Shown here in pieces: positions 45,101 through 52,326 of a DNA stretch of 64,000 nt. How positions within the stretch are numbered: position 1 is the stretch's first letter; every line of letters begins with the position of its first letter. The DNA lies in the NCBI RefSeq assembly GCF_004795015.1, contig NZ_SSBI01000009.1, positions 1-64,000 on the forward strand, read 5' to 3'. The stretch is from Streptomyces sp. A1277 (lineage in GTDB: Bacteria; Actinomycetota; Actinomycetes; Streptomycetales; Streptomycetaceae). A program made the translations under genes and the position numbers. Below the pieces are notes generated by a model, which worked only from the letters and a program-made list of their open reading frames with translations, did no database searches and was not told where the DNA came from.

Positions 45101-45949
45101 TCAGAGACGGCCCACAGGTTCGCGTGCGCTCGTGGAGCTGCCGTCGGGACCGGCTTCGGAGCCGACCGCGGGGCCGGCCTCGGAGCCGATTTCGGAGCCG
45201 ACCGCGGAGCCGGCCTCGGAGCCGGCCACCGGGGTCGTCGAGGCTTCCGCGTGTTCCAGGACACCGTATTTCTCCTGGACCGCACGCCTCTCCTTCCAGA
45301 GGTGGTAGACGGCGATCCCGAGGATGACCGTGCCCACGGCGTTGGCCACGAAGTGCCACCAGACCCGGTACGTCACCAGTGCCGGGCCGGGCTCGATGGC
45401 GCCGAACCAGGTGGACAGACCGATGGCCCGGCTCGCGCCCATCGCCACGGAAGCGGTCAGCACGATGTGCTCGATGCCGTGGGCAGTCTGCATCCAGACA
45501 CCCATCCTGGCCCACTTGCGCGCCTTCAGCTGTCCGGCCACCCGGTGCGTGACCTGCGCGACGCCGACCAGTCCGGCGAGGAAGATGAAGTTCCCGGTCA
45601 GGTGCAGGATCTCCATGCCGAGGGCGGGCTTGCCGGGGTCGACCTGGCCCATCCCTCGGGCGAAACTGTCAGCCCACGGAGTCATCCACGCGGGAGCGTA
45701 CGGGTTGGCGATCCAGTAGCCGGCCTGTGTGACGTGTTCCTGGAAGTGGCCCACCTGGCCCACCACGCCGACTCCTATGAGCCCTACGGCGACCTTGTAC
45801 ATCCACGGCTTGACCGCTTTCCGGTTTCCCACCGCGAGCACGGCGACGGCGGCCCACATCGCGACGGCCCAGCCGATGAAGAGAACAGCGCCCAGGGTGT
45901 CCACCGTCGAAGCGGTGGACTCCATCCCAGGCATACCGGAGTGATCCAT
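45101..45949 (-). CDS. Polytopic membrane protein of unknown function
   Basis: A 282-residue membrane protein with about six hydrophobic segments (TLGAVLFIGWAVAMWAAVAV; YKVAVGLIGVGVVGQVGHF; LTGNFIFLAGLVGVAQV; HIVLTASVAMGAS; FVANAVGTVILGIAVYHLW). Several His residues lie at membrane edges (VGHFQEH, EILHLTGN, TAHGIEHI), which could bind heme or metal. The last 50 residues are a cytosolic tail of imperfect GSEAG-type repeats. It may belong to the DUF6008 group, from memory only. AAGGAACCCCCT precedes the start. No function is assigned. Confidence 0.7.
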   Translation of the reverse strand: MDHSGMPGMESTASTVDTLGAVLFIGWAVAMWAAVAVLAVGNRKAVKPWMYKVAVGLIGVGVVGQVGHFQEHVTQAGYWIANPYAPAWMTPWADSFARGMGQVDPGKPALGMEILHLTGNFIFLAGLVGVAQVTHRVAGQLKARKWARMGVWMQTAHGIEHIVLTASVAMGASRAIGLSTWFGAIEPGPALVTYRVWWHFVANAVGTVILGIAVYHLWKERRAVQEKYGVLEHAEASTTPVAGSEAGSAVGSEIGSEAGPAVGSEAGPDGSSTSAREPVGRL

Positions 45950-46196
45950 AGGGGGTTCCTTCCTGGTTGTCTCTCAACTGAGGAGATCTCAGGGGTGGCA
46001 GAAGCGGTTGCCGGAGTTCGGCGGTGCACATCGTGCGGCCATCAGGGGGCGGCCGCCCTGGTCACCGAGATTCGGGGCCGCCGGGAACTTCCGGTCCGCC
46101 GCGAGGTCCAACGGCGCCGGCCTCCACACTTCCAGCACAACACACTGCTCCACGCCTGCTCGGTTCGCTTCTTCCGGCTTGCTGACATGACCGTGG

Positions 46197-47471
46197 TCAC
46201 CGGGTCGCCTCCGGGCCCCCGGGCGGCACGGTTTCACCGGCCGGAGCCGGGGCGGTGAGGCCGGGGGCGTTGCGGATGAGCCGGTCGAGCAGGGGCGCGG
46301 TGGCGGCGGTGGACACGACGGCCATCAGGACCATGATCGTGAAGAGGTTCGTGGAGATGACGCCGAGTTGGAGGCCGATGCCGAGGACGACGATCTCGGT
46401 GATTCCGCGGCAGTTCATCAAGGTTCCCATCAGCGCCGACCACCGCCAGTCGCAGCCGGCGAGCCGGGCGGCTCCGGCGGCGCCGAGCCACTTGCCTGTC
46501 ACGGCGACGGCCAGGATGAGCGCCGCCCAGCCCCACTGGCCGCCCGGCAGAGCGGCGAGGTCCGTGCGCAGGCCGATGTCGACGAAGAACAGCGGCAGCA
46601 GCAGCGGCACAACAACGGCCTGAAGACGGGCCGCGCCGCGTTCGACGGCCGGCACCCCGCGCGGCACGGTCGCACCGACCAGGAACGCGCCGATCGCGGG
46701 GTGCACCCCGATCCGGTCGGTGGCCCACGCGGCCAGCAGCAGGCCGGCGACCAGCAGCACCGTCACCAGCTCGTCGGAGGTGCGGGCGGCGCGCTCCAGG
46801 CCCCGCTTCACGAGGCGGCGCGCGGCCACGAGTGCGGCGGTGAGTGTGGCGGTCAGGGCGAGGGCGACGAGGGCGTCCAGAGGGGAACCGGCGGTGGCCA
46901 GGGAGGTGACCGCGATGAGCAGGCACCAGGCGAGCGCGTCGTCGGCGGCGGCGCAGGCGAGCGCGAAGGTGCCCAGGCGGGTGGTGGCCAGGCCCTTGTC
47001 GGTGAGGATCCGCGCGAGAACGGGGAAGGCCGTGATGGACATCGCGGTGGCGATGAACAGGACGAAGGGGAGGCGCTGCGCTCCGGGCGGGGCGAGGACC
47101 GGGTACATCACCAGTGCGAGGACGGTGCCGAGCGCGAGGGGCAGCACCATGCTGCCGGTCGCGACGGAGGCGACGGCGCGGCGGCCGGCGCGCAAGGAGG
47201 GCAGGTCGAGTTCGAGGCCGATGAGGAAGAGGAAGACGAGCAGGGCGAGGTTGCCGAGTACGGAGGTGTAGGGCAGGACCTCGGGCGGCAGCAGGAGGTG
47301 CTGGACGCCGGGGGCGAGCCAGCCGAGGAGGGAGGGGCCGAGGAGGATGCCGACGGCCATCTCCCCGATGACGGGTGGCTGGCCGAGACGGCGGGCGGCC
47401 CAGCCGCCGGCCTGGCAGGCCAGCACCACGGCGGGAACGGCGATGAGAACGAGTGGAAGAGGGTTGGACAT
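46197..47471 (-). CDS. Cation/proton antiporter, CPA2 type
   Basis: A 424-residue antiporter with about 12 membrane segments of the Na+/H+ exchanger (KefB/NapA-like) group. GLELDLPSLRAGRR, the discontinuous-helix FIATAMSITAFPVLARIL, AAADDALAW with the paired Asp, and the C-terminal MNCRGITEIVVLGIGLQ are diagnostic. It has no regulatory domain after the membrane part. Antiporter-like genes do occur beside some enediyne clusters, where a resistance or ion role is suspected. The start codon is preceded by GGAGGATC, which lies in the arm of a 12-bp hairpin, so translation may be regulated. Confidence 0.9.
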   Translation of the reverse strand: MSNPLPLVLIAVPAVVLACQAGGWAARRLGQPPVIGEMAVGILLGPSLLGWLAPGVQHLLLPPEVLPYTSVLGNLALLVFLFLIGLELDLPSLRAGRRAVASVATGSMVLPLALGTVLALVMYPVLAPPGAQRLPFVLFIATAMSITAFPVLARILTDKGLATTRLGTFALACAAADDALAWCLLIAVTSLATAGSPLDALVALALTATLTAALVAARRLVKRGLERAARTSDELVTVLLVAGLLLAAWATDRIGVHPAIGAFLVGATVPRGVPAVERGAARLQAVVVPLLLPLFFVDIGLRTDLAALPGGQWGWAALILAVAVTGKWLGAAGAARLAGCDWRWSALMGTLMNCRGITEIVVLGIGLQLGVISTNLFTIMVLMAVVSTAATAPLLDRLIRNAPGLTAPAPAGETVPPGGPEATR

Positions 47472-47476
47472 GGCAG

Positions 47477-47517
47477 AGATCCTCCGGAGGCAGCCCTGAG
47501 GTCCGTCCGGAGGATCT
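47477..47517 (-). promoter_or_regulatory. 5'UTR hairpin covering the antiporter ribosome site
   Basis: Perfect 12-base inverted repeat AGATCCTCCGGA / TCCGGAGGATCT (47477-47488 and 47506-47517) separated by 17 bases. In the minus-strand mRNA the 3' arm contains the GGAGGATC Shine-Dalgarno sequence, 6-13 bases before the ATG at 47471, so the fold would block ribosome binding. Confidence 0.65.
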
Positions 47518-47528
47518 TCGTGAAGCAG

Positions 47529-47557
47529 CCCGCGGCGTCTGGTGCTTCCCCACGTTC
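47529..47557 (-). repeat. 29-base element, copy 2
   Basis: Matches 2738-2766 at 28 of 29 positions. It lies immediately upstream of the SD-covering hairpin. Read as mRNA it begins GTG-GGG-AAG-CAC and could encode MGKHQTPRA, a possible leader peptide. Confidence 0.6.
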
Positions 47558-47740
47558 CGGACACGGCATCAGGGCACGCAGGCGTGGGCGAGCGGCTCGG
47601 TGGCCCGGAGCGCGCGACCCGGGCGCGGGTCGCCTCGGTGCGCGTGGGCGGGGGTCGGGTACGCATCAGGGCCCGGTGGTGCGGCGCGGGGAGCGGGGAA
47701 CCCGGGCGGCCCCGCCCCGGGCACCTGGTCCGCTGAGGCG

Positions 47741-49114
47741 TCAGGCGCGCTGCACGGACATCCGCAGGCCGCCGCGCACTCGAAGCGAGAGCATCGGCTC
47801 GGGCACCACGGGCACGCCCTTCGGCAGCACCAGGCGCAGTTCGCGCATGACCATCGCGACCACGAAGACCGCCTCCATCATTCCGAGGTGGCTCCCCACG
47901 CAGACGCGCGGCCCGGCGCCGAACGGAATGTACGCGTAGCGGGGGCGCTGCGCGCGCCGCTGCCGGTCGAAGCGTTCCGGCTCGAAGCGTTCGGGCTGCT
48001 CCCAGAACGCGGGATGGCGGTGCAGCGTGTAGGGACACACCACCACGTCGGCACCGGCCGGAATGTCGTAACCGGCGATGACGTCAGGGCCCTGGGCTAT
48101 CCGGGAGAGCATCCACACCGGCGGGTAGAGCCGCATGGTCTCCTCCACCACCATCGTCGTGTACGTCAGCCGCTGCAGGTCTGCGAACTCCGGCAGCCGG
48201 TCGCCGAGCACGCTCTGGGCCTCGTCGCGCAGCCGTTCGGCCACCTCGGGATTCTGATCGATGAGGTGGAAGGCCCAGCTGAGAGTGCTGGCCGTGGTCT
48301 CGTGGCCGGCCAGCAGCAGGGTGACCAGCTCGTCGCGCAGTCTGCGCCGCCCCACCCGCGGGTCCTGTTCGGCGTGCACGGATTCGAGCAGCCGGGAGAG
48401 CACGTCGTCCGCGTCTCCACCGGTGCGCGAGGCGCGGTGCGCCGCCAGCTGTTCGGTCACCTTCTGCAGCCGGGCCCGGGCGGCGCGGAAGCGGAGTTGC
48501 TGGGGCAGTGGCAGGAACTGCGGTACCGCCCCGAGGGTGACGACCTCGAACATCGCCTGGTCCTGTACGGCCTCGAAGTCGTGGCCGATCGAGGCGTGAC
48601 CGCTGAGGTCCTCGTCGAGCAGGGTGCGCCCGAGCACTCCGAGGGTCAGCTCGGTCATCTCAGCGGTGACGTCCACCGGCCCGGCCCCGGTTCTGGCGCG
48701 CAGCCGGCCGACCATCCGCGCCGCCTCGTCGGCCACGACGGTGGCCTGGGCGGCGATCCGCTTGGCCTGGAAGGCGGGCTGGATCACCCTTCGCTGTTCC
48801 CGCCACAGCTCGCCCTCGCTGGTCAGCAGTCCGTCGCCGAGCGCCCGGCGGGCCTGGTGCAGGCCGATGCCCTTGTGGTAGTTCCCCGGGTTGTCGGCGA
48901 GCACGTACTTGGCGTAGTCGGGGTGGTTGAAGAAGTAGAGCGTCTTGGGGCCGATCGCGACCCGCACCGCGTCGCCGTAGCCGTCCGCGGCCGTGCGCAT
49001 GAGCGCGAGCCGGTCGCGCAGCAGCATGTTGAGCAGCTTGAAGGTGGCGAGTCGGGAGGGTCCGGGCGGCAGTCGCCGCCGTGTGCCGGCCGCTCGGGCC
49101 TGGGTGGCGGTCAC
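47741..49114 (-). CDS. Cytochrome P450 (P450-2)
   Basis: A 457-residue P450 related to the CYP102/CYP4-like bacterial class rather than the CYP105 class. N-terminal PPGPSRLATFKLL, the WREQRRVIQPAF C-helix, I-helix AGHETTASTLSW, EETMRLYPP containing ExxR, and heme loop FGAGPRVCVGSH with Cys405. The GTG start overlaps the stop of the DUF1702 gene (GTGA), so it belongs to the enediyne core operon and probably acts on the polyene or enediyne core. It ends the operon, 269 bases before the antiporter start. Confidence 0.92.
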   Translation of the reverse strand: MTATQARAAGTRRRLPPGPSRLATFKLLNMLLRDRLALMRTAADGYGDAVRVAIGPKTLYFFNHPDYAKYVLADNPGNYHKGIGLHQARRALGDGLLTSEGELWREQRRVIQPAFQAKRIAAQATVVADEAARMVGRLRARTGAGPVDVTAEMTELTLGVLGRTLLDEDLSGHASIGHDFEAVQDQAMFEVVTLGAVPQFLPLPQQLRFRAARARLQKVTEQLAAHRASRTGGDADDVLSRLLESVHAEQDPRVGRRRLRDELVTLLLAGHETTASTLSWAFHLIDQNPEVAERLRDEAQSVLGDRLPEFADLQRLTYTTMVVEETMRLYPPVWMLSRIAQGPDVIAGYDIPAGADVVVCPYTLHRHPAFWEQPERFEPERFDRQRRAQRPRYAYIPFGAGPRVCVGSHLGMMEAVFVVAMVMRELRLVLPKGVPVVPEPMLSLRVRGGLRMSVQRA

Positions 49115-50094
49115 TCTGCTCGGTCCTCCGCACCGGCGGCGACCCGCTCGGCTATCCGGCAGCGCCAGACCTCGTAGGCCGGCGTGCCCCCGTCCACGCG
49201 GGGATCGGGCTGCGACTCCTGGCAGACGGCCATGGCCTGCTCGGGGGTGATGCCGCACAGCACCTCGGTGGCCAGGGCGGTGTGTTCGTTGCCCAGCCCC
49301 GCGTGGAGGCGCGCGGTGGCGGCGAACGCGGAACCCTGGGCGACCCATTGCCGGTGCTTGCCGGCCCGCTCCTGGAAGAGCTGCAGTTCCGCCTTGCCGA
49401 CGCCCCCGGCGTACGTGGCGGCCAGTGCGGCGCCCGCGTACAGGTCCGCGTGCCGTTCCTCGGAGAACCCGTCGAGCATCGCGGTGATCCGCTCGACGTC
49501 CGTCCCGCCGACGAACCATATGGCGCGGCCGATCCCTTGGTCGATGACCCGGTTGGCGTACCGGGACCGCTTGGCGCCGGGCCAGACGAAGTCGGGGTCC
49601 TGGTACTGCCCGCGCACGTAGGTGTCGGTGCGGAAGTACGCTTGGTGGAAGCCGTAGCCGTCGAGCACGAGCCAGCGCAGCAACGGGTCGGCGATGTACA
49701 TCCGGGACCAGCGCAACCGCGGCATCCGGGCCATGGCCCAGCCCACTCCCACGTAGGCCATGTACACGTGCTTCGATGCCTCGCCGCGCAGGAAGCGCTC
49801 CACGTGCCGGCTGCCGCCGATCGGCAGCCCGTCGCGCACCGCCATCCCCATGGCGGCGCCCTCGTACGCGAACCCCCGGAACTCCGGCGGTACGGTCTCG
49901 AGCCGGACCTCGGCATCCGCGGTCGAGGAGGCCGCGGCGGCGTAGGAGTAGCCGGTCAGGAAGGACTCACCGACCGTTTCGAGCCGTTCGCGCGCCTCGG
50001 GACTCTTCACGTGGAATCCGCGGGTGGACAGCTTCGTCTCGTTCATGCTCGGGGTCAGCAGGCGGCTGCGGAGCCGGCCGAACTGATTCGCCAT
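49111..50094 (-). CDS. DUF1702-type enediyne-associated protein B
   Basis: A 327-residue protein, the size of enediyne cassette proteins of the UnbL/E3 type. Conserved segments are EFRGFAYEGAAMGMAVRD, AYVGVGWAMARMPR, LVLDGYGFHQAYF, VIDQGIGRAIWFVGGTDVERI and ADLYAGAALAATYAGG. The biochemical role is not known. ATG at 50094 is preceded by AGGAGG lying in the end of the upstream gene, and its stop overlaps the P450 start. It shares about the same segment order with protein A just upstream, so the two are tandem paralogs. Confidence 0.85.
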   Translation of the reverse strand: MANQFGRLRSRLLTPSMNETKLSTRGFHVKSPEARERLETVGESFLTGYSYAAAASSTADAEVRLETVPPEFRGFAYEGAAMGMAVRDGLPIGGSRHVERFLRGEASKHVYMAYVGVGWAMARMPRLRWSRMYIADPLLRWLVLDGYGFHQAYFRTDTYVRGQYQDPDFVWPGAKRSRYANRVIDQGIGRAIWFVGGTDVERITAMLDGFSEERHADLYAGAALAATYAGGVGKAELQLFQERAGKHRQWVAQGSAFAATARLHAGLGNEHTALATEVLCGITPEQAMAVCQESQPDPRVDGGTPAYEVWRCRIAERVAAGAEDRAE

Positions 50095-50096
50095 TT

Positions 50097-51095
50097 CTAC
50101 TCCTCCTGGGAAGGGGCGACGACCGCGCTCTGCAAGCCCTCGCGGATGTTCCGGCGCCACAGCTCGTACTGCGGCACCGTTCCGGTGCCGGTGCGCTCGA
50201 CCTCGGTGCGGTCAGCCAGGTCCACGGCCTCGTCGATGCCCCGTCCGGTCAGCTCGAACGCTGCCGTGACCGTGTGATCGGGCACGAATTGCGCGTAGTG
50301 CCTGGCCTTGATCGCGAACACCGCGCCGACCGCGAGGTCCGCTGCGCAGCCCGCTCGGGCGGCCGTGTCGCGCAGCCCGCCGAGCTCCGTGGCCGTCGCG
50401 CCGCCCGCGAAGGTCGCGGCGAGACCGACGCCGCTCCACAGGTCGGCCCGCCGGTCCTCGGTGAAACGCTCCACGGCCGCGGCCACCGCCGGGGCGCGGC
50501 CGCCGTGGATGAACCACAGCGCGCGTCCGATCCCCTGGTCCACGGCCCGCGGGAAGTATCCGGGATGCCCGCCCCAGGGGTACGGCGCCGGCCGGTACTG
50601 CCTGTCGACCCACCGCGCCGTGTCGAAGTACGCGCGGTCGAAGCCGTACCCGTCGACGGCCAGCCAGCTCATCGTGGGGTGGAAGGGTATTTCGCTGAGA
50701 TCGGGCAGCACCTTGCGCCACAGCGGACGGGGCAGCCGCGCCATGGCGAAGCCGATACCGATGTAGGCCAGGAAGAAGTGCGGACGGCCGGATCCGAGAA
50801 TCAGCTCCCTGGTCCGGTGCCCGCGCACCGCGTCGCGCACGGTGAAGGCCATGGCGGCCCCCTCGTACGCGAATCCCCGCATCTCGGGTTCGACCATCGC
50901 CAGTCGCTGTTCGACCTCCGCTGTCCCGCGGGCCTCGATGCCCCACTCGAAGCCGACGACCACCGACTGGGGAATCACCTCCAGCCGCGCCGTGGCCGAG
51001 GTCGGCGTGACGGGGAATTTCCGGCCGGCGAAGCTGACCGAGTGCAGCGAAGGGGCGAGCACAAGCCTACGCAGCGAACCGAGTGGTGTAGCCAT
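50097..51095 (-). CDS. DUF1702-type enediyne-associated protein A
   Basis: A 332-residue paralog of the next gene: EMRGFAYEGAAMAFTVRD, AYIGIGFAMARLPR, WLAVDGYGFDRAYF, AVDQGIGRALWFIHGG and ADLWSGVGLAATFAGG line up segment by segment. The two differ mainly at the N-terminus and the C-terminal third. The start at 51095 is chosen for the upstream GGGAGAGCTGCC; an open frame continues to 51185. A gap of 207 bases separates it from the flavin reductase, in which I see no gene, so an internal promoter is possible. Confidence 0.85.
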   Translation of the reverse strand: MATPLGSLRRLVLAPSLHSVSFAGRKFPVTPTSATARLEVIPQSVVVGFEWGIEARGTAEVEQRLAMVEPEMRGFAYEGAAMAFTVRDAVRGHRTRELILGSGRPHFFLAYIGIGFAMARLPRPLWRKVLPDLSEIPFHPTMSWLAVDGYGFDRAYFDTARWVDRQYRPAPYPWGGHPGYFPRAVDQGIGRALWFIHGGRAPAVAAAVERFTEDRRADLWSGVGLAATFAGGATATELGGLRDTAARAGCAADLAVGAVFAIKARHYAQFVPDHTVTAAFELTGRGIDEAVDLADRTEVERTGTGTVPQYELWRRNIREGLQSAVVAPSQEE

Positions 51096-51302
51096 CTGGC
51101 AGCTCTCCCTTGGCTGTCGGTCTCGACGTGCCGGTCCGGGCCGGCCGATTCCGCCTCGGACACCCTTGTCAGGCATCATCGCCACCGTCCGGGCGGGCCG
51201 GCCACTCCCGGAGTGCGGCGTCGCCCCGTGCCCGCCGTGAAGGCCGGCGCCGCACTCGGCAGCGTCTCCCGACCGTGTCCCAGCGGCCGAAAGCAGTGGG
51301 CG

Positions 51303-51854
51303 TCAGGCGGAGAGCCGGTGGAAGCCGCCGCCGAAGTACAGCAGCGGGTCGTCGGTCTCCTCGCGCCCGATGTCGAGCACCGAGCCCAGGAAAATCGAGT
51401 GATCGCCGCCGTCGTGGACCGCCGCCAGCCCGCACTCCAGCCATGCCTGCGCACCGGTCAGGACGGGGGCTCCGGTGTGCTGTCCGGGTGTGGTGTCGAC
51501 CGTCTCGAACTCCCGGGCACCTCGTGGCCTGCTGCGGTCCGCGAAGTACTTGGCCACGTCCTGCTGATCGCCCGAGAGGACCGAGACCGCGAACGCCTTT
51601 TCCGTCAGGATGGCGTCGTGGAGGGCTGCCGTGCGCTTCACGCACACCAGGATCAGCGGTGGTTCGAGCGAGACGGAGGTGAAGGAGTTCGCGGTCATGC
51701 CCTGGGGGGTGTCCCGGCCCGTGGTGAGGACGGTGACTCCGGTGGCGAAGCGTCCGAGGACTCCGCGCAGTTCGCCGCGGACGCGATCCGCCCCCGGCGG
51801 GTGGGCCGCGGGCAGGGGGCCATGACGCGCGGTCAGCCCGTCCACAGTGGTCAT
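51303..51854 (-). CDS. Flavin reductase (HpaC / SgcE6-like)
   Basis: A 183-residue flavin:NAD(P)H reductase. FATGVTVLTTGRDTPQGMTANSFTSVSLEPPLILVCV is the family core, with FAVSVLSGDQQDVAKYFA and a C-terminal HSIFLGSVLDIG. It would supply reduced flavin to two-component oxygenases; candidates here are the SgcC-like hydroxylase, the HsaA-like monooxygenase and the halogenase. SgcE6 in the C-1027 cluster is such a reductase. ATGA overlap with the thioesterase gene places it in the enediyne core operon. Confidence 0.92.
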   Translation of the reverse strand: MTTVDGLTARHGPLPAAHPPGADRVRGELRGVLGRFATGVTVLTTGRDTPQGMTANSFTSVSLEPPLILVCVKRTAALHDAILTEKAFAVSVLSGDQQDVAKYFADRSRPRGAREFETVDTTPGQHTGAPVLTGAQAWLECGLAAVHDGGDHSIFLGSVLDIGREETDDPLLYFGGGFHRLSA

Positions 51855-52324
51855 GTCGTGGCCCCGCTCGTCGTATCGATGAGTTGTCCGTGTTGCCGCG
51901 CCGCGTAGGGTGCCAGCGCGTTGCGCAGCGCCTCCGGCACCCGGGCCGGACGGGTCTGCGTGTTCGGGCCGCGCATGCACGCGATCCGTTGCCGCCCCCG
52001 GGCCACGAGGTCTTCGGTTCCGTCCTGCCGCACGCGGACGTAGTCGAAACTGAAGGCCACCTGGGTCTGGGTCAGGTCGTCGAGGCGCATACGGATCGAC
52101 AGCTCGTCGAACGCTGTGATCTCCGCGAAGAACTCGCAGTCGACCTTGAGGGTGAACAGCTTCAGGTCGTCCTGGAGGTCCGCGAGCAACTCGGACGCGT
52201 GGTCCCGCAGGAACATCTCGCGGCACCGGCCCTGCCATCGGAGGTAGTTGGCGTAGTAGACGTTGCCGACCAGGTTGGTGTCCTCGAAACCGACCAGGTG
52301 GCGGTACTCGTAGTACGGCGACAT
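51851..52324 (-). CDS. tebC: Enediyne thioesterase (hot-dog fold, SgcE10/CalE7-like)
   Basis: A 157-residue hot-dog thioesterase. YYEYRHLVGFEDTNLVGNVYYANYLRWQGRCREMFLRDHA is highly characteristic of the enediyne TE that releases the linear polyene from PKSE. DCEFFAEITAFDELSIRMRL and the VAFSFDYVRV strand follow. Known members lack the usual acidic catalytic residue and act on the tethered beta-keto polyene. ATG at 52324 is used; a GTG at 52330 overlaps the PKSE stop (GTGA) and has the better-spaced GAGAGG, so the protein may be two residues longer. It lies directly after PKSE, its usual partner. Confidence 0.94.
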   Translation of the reverse strand: MSPYYEYRHLVGFEDTNLVGNVYYANYLRWQGRCREMFLRDHASELLADLQDDLKLFTLKVDCEFFAEITAFDELSIRMRLDDLTQTQVAFSFDYVRVRQDGTEDLVARGRQRIACMRGPNTQTRPARVPEALRNALAPYAARQHGQLIDTTSGATT

Positions 52325-52326
52325 CG

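Noticed and set aside
45101..45280. CRISPR-like or minisatellite array in the repeat-rich tail
   Set aside because: The repeats are imperfect, in frame, and part of a coding sequence.
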